From: Pullilachnospira_A gallistercoris
Lineage (GTDB): Bacteria; Bacillota; Clostridia; Lachnospirales; Lachnospiraceae
Direction of reading: 5' to 3'
DNA: 7,572 bases
Assembly (NCBI GenBank): GCA_018712125.1
Contig: DVHM01000081.1
Span: 1-7,572 of the forward strand
A program made the position numbers and the translations under genes. Position 1 is the first letter of the stretch. The number at the start of each line of letters is the position of its first letter. Of the stretch, positions 1 to 5,345 are shown piece by piece. A model generated the notes under the pieces. The model had not been told where the DNA came from. It did not search any database and was given only the letters and a program-made list of their open reading frames with translations.

Positions 1-218
1 TCCTGCCCCTTCTGCTGGCAGGTCATGAGGATCTTACCGCCTTTCCCGTCATAGCCGTGAATGATCGCATTTGTCACCGCCTCGGAAACCGCCGTCTTCA
101 CATCCGTCATCTGATCCAGCGTCGGATTGAATCCGGTCAGAAACGCCGCCACCACCATACGGGCGAAGGCTTCATTCTGGGAAATCGCGTCAAAGGTTAC
201 CGTTACATGGTTTTCCAC
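1..218 (-). CDS. spoIIAB: SpoIIAB, anti-sigma-F factor and serine kinase (N-terminal part, runs off the window)
   Basis: Only the first 72 codons are present; the gene continues past the left edge. SpoIIAB binds and inhibits the forespore sigma factor sigma-F and phosphorylates SpoIIAA, using a GHKL-type ATP-binding fold. The visible part carries the family's N-terminal signature (ISQNEAFAR at residues 12-20) and the N-box [14 protein letters not shown] (45-58), with the catalytic Glu46 and Mg-binding Asn50. Arg20, known in Bacillus subtilis to contact SpoIIAA and sigma-F, is also present. The start is GTG at 216-218, preceded by a GGAGGAGGTG ribosome binding site that overlaps the end of spoIIAA. 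The two genes are 2 bases apart, so translation is probably coupled. A nearby ATG at 207-209 is out of frame and meets a stop at once. The family assignment is firm; whether the C-terminal part is intact cannot be seen. Confidence 0.95.
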   Translation of the reverse strand, partial: MENHVTVTFDAISQNEAFARMVVAAFLTGFNPTLDQMTDVKTAVSEAVTNAIIHGYDGKGGKILMTCQQKGQ

Positions 219-220
219 AG

Positions 221-550
221 CTACACCTCCTCCTTCTCTTTCGACGGTATGACGGTAATCAGCTTGTTCAGCCCCGCCACGCGGAAAATCTGTTCCACCC
301 GCTGGTTCATATTTTCGGCGATAACCTGTCCGCCGGTAAATCCCATATTTCTGCTCCTGCCGATGATCACGCCGATCCCGGAACTGTCCATAAATTCCGT
401 GTGAGAAAAGTCAAAGATCAGCTTGCGCACATGGTAGGTGTCGATCAGAAGATCCGCCTCCATACGGATCTGATTCGCGCAGTGATGATCCACCTCCTTC
501 GGCATGGTAACCGTCAGCTTGCCCTCGTTTCTCTCCAGGTTGTATTCCAT
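221..550 (-). CDS. spoIIAA: SpoIIAA, anti-sigma-F factor antagonist (STAS domain)
   Basis: A 109-residue cytoplasmic STAS-domain protein, about the usual length for SpoIIAA. When unphosphorylated it binds SpoIIAB and releases sigma-F in the forespore; SpoIIAB phosphorylates it to switch it off. The phospho-acceptor motif [13 protein letters not shown] is at residues 53-65. Ser57 corresponds to Ser58 of the Bacillus subtilis protein. The N-terminal strand ([19 protein letters not shown], residues 11-29) also matches the family. The ATG at 548-550 has an AGAGAGG sequence 9 bases upstream, a weaker site than those of its neighbours. The gene is followed directly by spoIIAB, with its stop overlapping the spoIIAB ribosome binding site. 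A strong terminator lies only about 40 bases upstream, and no convincing sigma-H promoter is visible between the two. Confidence 0.96.
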   Translation of the reverse strand: MEYNLERNEGKLTVTMPKEVDHHCANQIRMEADLLIDTYHVRKLIFDFSHTEFMDSSGIGVIIGRSRNMGFTGGQVIAENMNQRVEQIFRVAGLNKLITVIPSKEKEEV

Positions 551-589
551 GTTTCTCTACCTCTCTTTTTGAAAATCTGTATATATAGA

Positions 590-625
590 AAAAGACGCCC
601 CCGGGATAACCCGAAAACGTCTTTT
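590..625 (-). terminator. Intrinsic terminator after the zinc-ribbon/TPR gene
   Basis: Read on the minus strand, the arm AAAAGACGTTTTCGGG (625-610), a TTAT loop (609-606) and the arm CCCGGGGGCGTCTTTT (605-590) form a 16-pair stem. It runs into a T-rich tract (593-589) and then CTATATATAC. Four consecutive pairs (618-614 side against 598-601) are G-U wobbles in minus-strand RNA; in plus-strand RNA they would be A-C mismatches. The structure is therefore strand-specific and fits termination of the gene ending at 670. It lies between that gene and spoIIAA, so it should separate the two transcripts or limit read-through. Confidence 0.88.
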
Positions 626-669
626 GTCTGTCCTGTATTCTGTTGTCCGCACGTATGCCGCGGATTCCG

Positions 670-2136
670 TCACTGCCGGGCAGTCTGGCCCTGCTGTGTG
701 GTTTGACCCTGCTGGGCGGTTTGACCCTCCTGGGTTCCAGTCGCTCCCGCTGCCTGCTCCGCCTCCGTGATCTCATCCAGGCGGTTCTGCGCATTTCTGG
801 CGTAGGAGGAATCCGGGAATGCCGCGATAACCTTGTCGTAATAGGTCCGGGCGTTGGCATTGTCCCCGATCTCCCGGTAACTCTCCGCCAGATTGTAGAG
901 TACCTGGCCATCCCGGTAATTTTCATCGATGCCCACCACAACCAGGTAAGCTGCGATGGCCTCCTCATAGTTGCCTCTCCGGAACGCTCTCCGGCCGGTC
1001 TCCTCGTTTTCCTCCAGAGTCCGGGCGTTGATCGCCGTCTGAATCGTGTCGTAGACCGCCTTGCCCCGATCTCCCAACAGATCCCGGTTGACCGTACCCA
1101 GAGCCGTCGCCGCCGCTTCCAGATCTCCATTACCGTTGGCCTCCTGGGCCTGCATGAGCAGCTCATAGGAATTGACGGCATCCGCCTTGCCCGTATAGTT
1201 GGCAAGTTCCGACTGCAGTTGCTCCACCTGCTTCTGTAAAGATTCCACGTTGGCGCTGGAGTTGGTCAGCTCCTCGTTGGCATCCACCAGCGCGTTGGCC
1301 GCGTCACTTCTGGCCTGCTCCCGCACAGTGGGAACCACCAGGAAAAAGCAGATCAGAAGCCCCACCACCAGTCCCACCAGAATATTTACGATGCTGGCGC
1401 GGGTATTGTCCAGAAGATCCCGAAAACTGTTCTGGGGCATAACCACCGTATCGTTTCCATCCTTGAAGGACACCGCGTCGTCTTTCCTCTTCTTTTTCTT
1501 CTTCTGATTCTTCTGCTGCAGCGCCTGCTGCTCCCGAACCTCGTTCATATACCGCAGCGTCCGGGTATTTTTCACGTCGATTTTGTTGGCCGCCTGCAGG
1601 GACTTCATAGCCTCGTCGTACTTGCCGTCCTGTATGTAGAGCAGCGCCAGAAGCTGTCTGCCCGCCACAAATTTCGGATTCAGGCTCAGCACCTTCCGCA
1701 GCTGGATCGTCGCCAGATCCCGGCTGTCCTGATGGCAGTAGACCAGTGCCTGATTGTATTTCTTGATGGTCTGATTCATCTTGTCCAGCATCCCCGGCGA
1801 TTTCTGGATCTCCTCCAGATACCGGTCTGCCAGAGGATTCTCCGGCTGCAGATTCTTGCTGATAACCCATTCGCTCAGAGCCATCACAATCTCGCCGAGT
1901 TCAAAATACACCAGACCCAGAAGGTTCCTGGCCTGTGTGTGATATTTATAATAAGAAAGGCATCTGTTCAGGCTCTCCACGGCCCCGGACAGATCTCTCA
2001 CCTGCGCTTTTTCCAGCCCGTCATTGTAGCAGGCGTCAGCCGCGGCCAGAATTCTGCGGTACAGCCCAATGTCGGCGCCGCAGTTCGGGCAGAAGTCCTC
2101 GCCGTCCACTACCGTTCCACATCTATAACACTCCAT
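670..2136 (-). CDS. Zinc-ribbon, TPR-repeat single-pass membrane protein
   Basis: A 488-residue protein of unknown specific function. Its order is as follows. A treble-clef/zinc-ribbon has Cys3, Cys6, Cys16 and Cys19 (CxxC-x9-CxxC). TPR-like helices follow at about 30-205. A lysine-rich stretch (212-218) precedes one membrane segment at about 247-270. A coiled coil runs from about 274 to 315, then a second TPR-like region to about 455. The tail is rich in Gln, Gly and Thr with three six-residue repeats (469-486). No signal peptide is seen. By the positive-inside rule, the lysine-rich side suggests that the zinc-ribbon and first TPRs are cytoplasmic and the second TPR block is outside; this is inference. 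The ATG at 2134-2136 has AAGGAG 5 bases upstream, overlapping the stop of the preceding small gene, so the pair is probably co-translated. TPR blocks usually scaffold protein complexes; no enzyme domain is visible. Confidence 0.9.
   Translation of the reverse strand: MECYRCGTVVDGEDFCPNCGADIGLYRRILAAADACYNDGLEKAQVRDLSGAVESLNRCLSYYKYHTQARNLLGLVYFELGEIVMALSEWVISKNLQPENPLADRYLEEIQKSPGMLDKMNQTIKKYNQALVYCHQDSRDLATIQLRKVLSLNPKFVAGRQLLALLYIQDGKYDEAMKSLQAANKIDVKNTRTLRYMNEVREQQALQQKNQKKKKKRKDDAVSFKDGNDTVVMPQNSFRDLLDNTRASIVNILVGLVVGLLICFFLVVPTVREQARSDAANALVDANEELTNSSANVESLQKQVEQLQSELANYTGKADAVNSYELLMQAQEANGNGDLEAAATALGTVNRDLLGDRGKAVYDTIQTAINARTLEENEETGRRAFRRGNYEEAIAAYLVVVGIDENYRDGQVLYNLAESYREIGDNANARTYYDKVIAAFPDSSYARNAQNRLDEITEAEQAAGATGTQEGQTAQQGQTTQQGQTARQ
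679..732 (-). repeat. Three 18-base in-frame tandem repeats in the TPR gene's 3' end
   Basis: Three 18-base units encode Q(Q/E)GQT(A/T) at residues 469-486 of the zinc-ribbon/TPR protein, just before the terminal Arg-Gln. The units differ by only a few bases (for example GGT CAA ACC against GGC CAG ACT). The unit length is a multiple of three, so gain or loss of a copy would keep the frame. The tail is hydrophilic and probably disordered. Confidence 0.8.
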
Positions 2137-2145
2137 AGCGACTCC

Positions 2146-2286
2146 TTATCTGTTCTGATAGCTGCTTGCCATTTCCCGTAAAATGTCTGTCATGTCCGTC
2201 AAATCCCTGCTGTGAATGGCGTCCTCCGCCTCCTCCACTTCCATGATCGGCTCAAATTTCTTCAGTTCCTCTTCAAAATCAATCAT
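2146..2286 (-). CDS. Small acidic protein of unknown function (46 residues)
   Basis: A 46-residue protein rich in Glu and Asp (MIDFEEELKKFEP at the start, then a VEEAEDAIHSRDLTDMTDIL segment), with no Cys, no membrane segment and no signal peptide. The pattern suggests one or two amphipathic helices. The ATG at 2284-2286 is chosen because a perfect GGAGGT (2293-2298) sits 6 bases upstream. A longer in-frame reading from 2355 adds 23 residues but has no ribosome binding site and an unlike composition. The stop TAA overlaps the AAGGAG of the next gene, with 9 bases between the two reading frames, so it is translationally coupled to the zinc-ribbon/TPR protein and may be its partner; that is inference from position. 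I do not recognise a named family. Confidence 0.72.
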   Translation of the reverse strand: MIDFEEELKKFEPIMEVEEAEDAIHSRDLTDMTDILREMASSYQNR

Positions 2287-2322
2287 CTTTTTACCTCCAT
2301 GTACCTTCCACTTGTCCGGGCC

Positions 2323-2341
2323 ATTGTAAACCTGTCCAGGT
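2323..2341 (-). promoter_or_regulatory. Candidate -10 box and adjacent palindrome upstream of the small gene
   Basis: On the minus strand, TACAAT (2328-2323) matches five of six bases of a sigma-A -10 box and lies about 37 bases before the start of the small acidic gene. No good -35 box is found at 16-18 bases; a GTGACA lies 21 bases upstream, which is too far. Just before the -10 is the palindrome ACCTG-GA-CAGGT (2341-2330), which could be an operator or part of an activator-dependent promoter. The rest of the 2287-2400 gap is AT-rich, and no good terminator for deoC is visible in it. Confidence 0.3.
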
Positions 2342-2400
2342 AAAAATTTTGTCACATTGTGTCTTTACTTTCTTAACTTTATGAAAAAATCTTCCATATG

Positions 2401-3063
2401 TCAAATCATTTCCTTTATCTGCTTTACCACCCGGCTGGTTCCCAATCGATCTGCTCCAAGCGCAAGAAACTTCTCTGCGTCAGAGAGGCTTCCGATGCCT
2501 CCCGCTGCCTTGATCTTCTTCCCCGGCGCCATATGCTCCTTCATCAGCGCTACATCCGCAAAAGTCGCCCCGCCGGTGGAAAATCCCGTGGAGGTCTTGA
2601 TGAAGTCCGCATCCGACGCGGAGACCACCTCGCACATCCGGATCTTTTCCTCCTCCGTCAGAAGGCAGGTCTCGATAATGACTTTCAGAATCTTTCCGCC
2701 GCAGGCCTTCTTGACCTCATTGATCTCGTCCAGCACCTGATCGTATCTGCCGTCCTTGACCCACCCCACGTTGACGACCATGTCGATCTCATCCGCACCA
2801 TTTTTTACCGCGTCCTCCGTCTCAAAAACCTTAACCGCCGCGGTGGAATAGCCGTTGGGAAATCCGATAACTGTGCACACAGCCACTTTTCCCTGCACAT
2901 ACTCCGCCGCCTGCTTCACATAGGAAGCGGGGATGCAGACCGACGCGGTGTGATATTTGATGCCGTCATCGCAGATCGCCCGTATCTGCTCCCAGGTGGC
3001 ATCCACCGCCAGCAGCGTGTGGTCCACTTTCCCAAGAATTTCCATTACTTTTTCCTGTGTCAT
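2401..3063 (-). CDS. deoC: Deoxyribose-phosphate aldolase (DeoC/DERA)
   Basis: A class I (Schiff-base) aldolase that splits 2-deoxyribose-5-phosphate into glyceraldehyde-3-phosphate and acetaldehyde, the last step of deoxynucleoside catabolism; cytoplasmic. With the start used here it is 220 residues, the normal length for bacterial DeoC. The catalytic set is complete: Asp94 in [10 protein letters not shown], the Schiff-base Lys156 in DFIKTSTG, and Lys185 in [10 protein letters not shown]. The GADRLGTSR phosphate-binding loop is near the end. The ATG at 3061-3063 is chosen because GGAG lies 6 bases upstream and because family members begin shortly before the DHTLL motif. In-frame ATGs at 3075 (GGAGG only 1 base away) and 3099 (no ribosome binding site) are alternatives; the latter would give 232 residues. 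It lies about 54 bases after the AlbA_2 gene with no promoter seen between them, so it is probably co-transcribed. No other deo genes are in the window. Confidence 0.95.
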   Translation of the reverse strand: MTQEKVMEILGKVDHTLLAVDATWEQIRAICDDGIKYHTASVCIPASYVKQAAEYVQGKVAVCTVIGFPNGYSTAAVKVFETEDAVKNGADEIDMVVNVGWVKDGRYDQVLDEINEVKKACGGKILKVIIETCLLTEEEKIRMCEVVSASDADFIKTSTGFSTGGATFADVALMKEHMAPGKKIKAAGGIGSLSDAEKFLALGADRLGTSRVVKQIKEMI

Positions 3064-3117
3064 ATTCTGCTCCATTCCTCCGTTCTCTCCCTTTTCCATA
3101 TCTGAGCCAAACAGTTC

Positions 3118-4584
3118 TCAACTCTTAAGCCGGTAAATTTTGTCCGGATCCTCTCCCAAAGCCTCCACAAGTTCCTCCGCAGCCAGTTCTTCCAGGTATG
3201 CTATGGTCTTAGCCCTTCGAATTCCCAATGCCTTTGCGATTTCCTCCGCACTCGCCTGAACCCGTTCCGTCAGATAATCGATAACCATCTTCCGGTCATC
3301 CTGCTCCTGTATGGCAAGCACCATGGTTATACGCTCCGGCTCAAATTCCTCATAGATAACCGGCCGTTTCCACCCGTGGCTGCGCCAGACCCGGTAAATG
3401 CCGGAAAGGCCGCTTCCCGTGCGGTTTCCGATATCCACCAGATGAAACAGCCTTACCAGTGCCTCATTCCTGGGATCGGATATTCCTCCCTTTACCGCTC
3501 TGCCCGGATCAATACGAAATCCGCCGGGGTTGGAAAAGGAAACCTCATCCCTTTTCCTGGTTACCACAACGCCCTGTCTCCCATAGTAGTCCGCGTTGGT
3601 CAGGCAGTTTGCCAGGGCTTCCCGCAGAGCCTGGCAGACCGCCGGATCCTCGTCCGCCTCCGTTTTGTCGCCGGTGTCTGCTTTTCCGGCAACATCCTTT
3701 TTCCCGTCGGCGTCCCATCCGACCTCCGCTCCCGGCAGACACAGCCCCCGGGCAATCCGGTCATACACTATAAAATAAAAGTCGAAAACGTTTCCGCTCC
3801 AGCCCTTCCCGCCGGAGATCAGAGAAAAGTTCTCCGTCAGACCCGGTCCCTCGCACTCCCGATAGATCAGGCGGTATGCCGGAAATTCCCTCCGGATCTC
3901 ATCGACTCGTCCAAACATCAGAAGCCCTGCCGCCGTGGGATGAACGGTGCCATCATCGCTCCTTCCGGCAGCCCCTGCCCGGCAGAGAAATTCCGTATCC
4001 GTGTCCTTCTCCCAGGCATGATTTGGCCGACAGTGCTCCATCCGCCTTCGATAACGGGCCACACTGGAAACGTCCAGCGCGCTCAGTTCCAGCTCCTTAA
4101 GAAGCGTCATGTCCCAGGTATGAATCTGGGCATCCCGAAGCATGGCCTCCACATCCTCCCGGACACATCGGTAATCTCCCTCCCCGTTGCGCCGGTACGA
4201 TCCCATGAACGGATCCCCGTCCATGTACACCGGCCGGTCATAGCGCTGAGCTCTCGGCACTGTGATGACAATGATGTGGCAGCCATCTACAATCTCCTCC
4301 TGCACATCCTGCACCGAAAGAATATTGACGCTGATCTTCTTCGAGTCGTTGACGATTTCCCAGAATTCTCTTATGAGCCGCCCCGGATCCGGCAGATTTA
4401 CCGGATGAAGGGTCTTGTCCTTTTTCTCCTCCACTCCCAGCAGGATGATACCGCCCAGCGTGTTGGCAAAGGCGCAGTAAGTCTCCCAGATACTGTGAGG
4501 CAGACCGCCCAGAGCCAGCTTTGCCTCTATGCGGTTGTTTTCCCGATACTTTTCCAGATGTTCCAGATCAATCATACGCCACAC
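3118..4584 (-). CDS. AlbA_2 domain plus GHKL-like ATPase and winged-helix protein; putative transcriptional regulator
   Basis: A 488-residue cytoplasmic protein of the group often annotated as 'ATP-binding protein', 'RecG-like' or 'putative DNA-binding protein' (COG2865 type). Residues about 16-145 form an AlbA_2/Schlafen-type domain, with RIEAKLA (18-24) and FANTLGGIILLGVEE (39-53). Residues about 316-420 resemble the HATPase_c_4 domain, with REALANCLTNADY (321-333), NPGGF (352-356), RNEALVRLF (372-380) and GSGLSGI (390-396). The C-terminal 60 residues look like a winged helix (AEEIAKALGIRRAKTIAYLEEL). A charged Asp/Lys-rich insert (about 288-314) separates the two halves and looks like a flexible linker. 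The start is GTG at 4582-4584 with AAGGA 9 bases upstream; an in-frame ATG at 4575 lacks a well-placed site. It lies 47 bases after the acetyltransferase gene. The regulatory role is family knowledge; no target can be assigned. Confidence 0.88.
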   Translation of the reverse strand: MWRMIDLEHLEKYRENNRIEAKLALGGLPHSIWETYCAFANTLGGIILLGVEEKKDKTLHPVNLPDPGRLIREFWEIVNDSKKISVNILSVQDVQEEIVDGCHIIVITVPRAQRYDRPVYMDGDPFMGSYRRNGEGDYRCVREDVEAMLRDAQIHTWDMTLLKELELSALDVSSVARYRRRMEHCRPNHAWEKDTDTEFLCRAGAAGRSDDGTVHPTAAGLLMFGRVDEIRREFPAYRLIYRECEGPGLTENFSLISGGKGWSGNVFDFYFIVYDRIARGLCLPGAEVGWDADGKKDVAGKADTGDKTEADEDPAVCQALREALANCLTNADYYGRQGVVVTRKRDEVSFSNPGGFRIDPGRAVKGGISDPRNEALVRLFHLVDIGNRTGSGLSGIYRVWRSHGWKRPVIYEEFEPERITMVLAIQEQDDRKMVIDYLTERVQASAEEIAKALGIRRAKTIAYLEELAAEELVEALGEDPDKIYRLKS

Positions 4585-4595
4585 CCGTTGCTGTC

Positions 4596-4621
4596 CTTCG
4601 CCGGAAATCTCTGCCGCGAAG
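4596..4621 (-). promoter_or_regulatory. Hairpin overlapping the ribosome binding site of the AlbA_2 gene
   Basis: On the minus strand CTTCGC (4621-4616) can pair with GCGAAG (4601-4596). A further GG/CC pairing is possible across a one-base bulge. The right arm contains part of the GAAGGA ribosome binding site of the gene starting at 4584. No T-tract follows on the minus strand, so it is not a normal terminator of the upstream acetyltransferase gene. It could reduce translation initiation, but this is inferred from base pairing only. Confidence 0.3.
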
Positions 4622-4631
4622 TTTTACCATA

Positions 4632-5150
4632 TTACAAAAGCTCAATGTAATGGGGAACAATGTCTTCGTATGTTCCGTCTTTTGCGAGAAATCCACCGGG
4701 AATGACCCCCAGCGGGGTAAAGCCGATCTTCGCATACAGCGCCAGCGCGGGGGCATTGCTCTTTACCACCGCATTAAACTGCAGGATGCGAAATCCGAGC
4801 GCTCTCCCCTTTGCCATGGAATGCCTTACCAGAAGTTCCCCGATATGCTGTCCCCGGCAGTCCCTTCGCACCGCGTAGCTGGCGTTGCAGATATGGCCGC
4901 ACCGTCCCACATTGTTGGGGTGCAGGATATAGAGTCCCACGGTAATGCCGGTCTCTTTCTCCCTTGCAACGCCTGTAAAGGACTGCTGTGCGAAAAATTC
5001 TCTGCCGCTCTCCCGGTCCAGAAGTTCCGTCTGAGGGAACGCAGCCCCATCTTCCACCACCTGATTCCAGATTGCAACGGCATCCGTCAGTGTTTCTTCC
5101 TTCCATTCCTCTATGACAAACGGTCTCTCCTGCGTCTCATCCGCTCCCAT
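4632..5150 (-). CDS. GNAT-family N-acetyltransferase
   Basis: A 172-residue cytoplasmic acetyltransferase that would use acetyl-CoA; the substrate is unknown. The GNAT core is clear. Residues about 88-120 contain the beta-4/alpha-3 region with the pyrophosphate-binding loop RGQHIG (99-104) in the context YAVRRDCRGQHIGELLVRHS. Residues 126-148 hold the C-terminal motif NAVVKSNAPALALYAKIGF, typical of GNAT enzymes. The start is ATG at 5148-5150, because a perfect GGAGGT (5158-5163) lies 7 bases upstream. A longer reading to 5231 adds 27 residues that would run through the promoter, so it is rejected. A good sigma-A promoter (5179-5207) lies just upstream and a terminator further up isolates the gene from the transporter. 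It is probably the first gene of a unit with the AlbA_2 gene and deoC. Confidence 0.9.
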   Translation of the reverse strand: MGADETQERPFVIEEWKEETLTDAVAIWNQVVEDGAAFPQTELLDRESGREFFAQQSFTGVAREKETGITVGLYILHPNNVGRCGHICNASYAVRRDCRGQHIGELLVRHSMAKGRALGFRILQFNAVVKSNAPALALYAKIGFTPLGVIPGGFLAKDGTYEDIVPHYIELL

Positions 5151-5178
5151 ACTGTACACCTCCGCTTTTCCCTTTTTT

Positions 5179-5207
5179 ATCATATCCGCCCGGAAGTTTT
5201 TCGTCAA
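5179..5207 (-). promoter_or_regulatory. Sigma-A promoter for the acetyltransferase gene
   Basis: On the minus strand the -35 TTGACG (5207-5202) and -10 TATGAT (5184-5179) each match five of six consensus bases and are spaced by exactly 17 bases. Transcription would begin near 5172, giving a short leader that contains the GGAGGT site. A small inverted repeat, GCGGA-4-TCCGC (5216-5229), lies just upstream of the -35. Confidence 0.8.
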
Positions 5208-5275
5208 TCCCACCGGCGGATTTTTCCGCAATCCCCCATCCTGTCAATGGATTTTCCGCGTCCTGTCTGCAGGGC

Positions 5276-5318
5276 AAAAAAATCCCGCTGCCCTCCGTTT
5301 CCTGCTTTGGGCAGCGGG
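5276..5318 (-). terminator. Intrinsic terminator after the transporter gene
   Basis: On the minus strand CCCGCTGCCC (5318-5309) and GGGCAGCGGG (5293-5284) form a perfect 10-pair GC-rich stem around a 15-base loop. They are followed by ATTTTTTT (5283-5276). It lies 27 bases after the transporter's stop and before the acetyltransferase promoter, so it separates the two transcription units. Confidence 0.92.
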
Positions 5319-5345
5319 TACGCCGACCATGCGTGACCGGCTCGT

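Noticed and set aside
637..668. Sigma-H promoter for spoIIAA inside the TPR gene's 3' end
   Set aside because: A GAAT box and a GGAAT box are present on the minus strand, but the 23 bases between them are too many for sigma-H, and the strong terminator lies downstream of both.
411..1205. Minus-strand open frame rich in Arg and Pro over the TPR gene and into spoIIAA
   Set aside because: It is a frame-shifted shadow of two well-supported genes and of the terminator between them, with low-complexity Arg-rich sequence and no domain.
2287..2355. N-terminal extension of the small acidic protein
   Set aside because: The extra 23 codons have no ribosome binding site at their ATG and would place the ideal GGAGGT and candidate -10 box inside coding sequence.
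3376..4650. Plus-strand open frame of 424 codons opposite the AlbA_2 gene
   Set aside because: It lies wholly across a gene with clear domain motifs, has no ribosome binding site or recognisable domain, and its composition (Pro, Arg, Ser-rich) is typical of the antisense frame of a GC-rich gene.
5151..5231. N-terminal extension of the acetyltransferase
   Set aside because: It would put the -35/-10 promoter and the GGAGGT site within the gene, and the added residues resemble no GNAT start.
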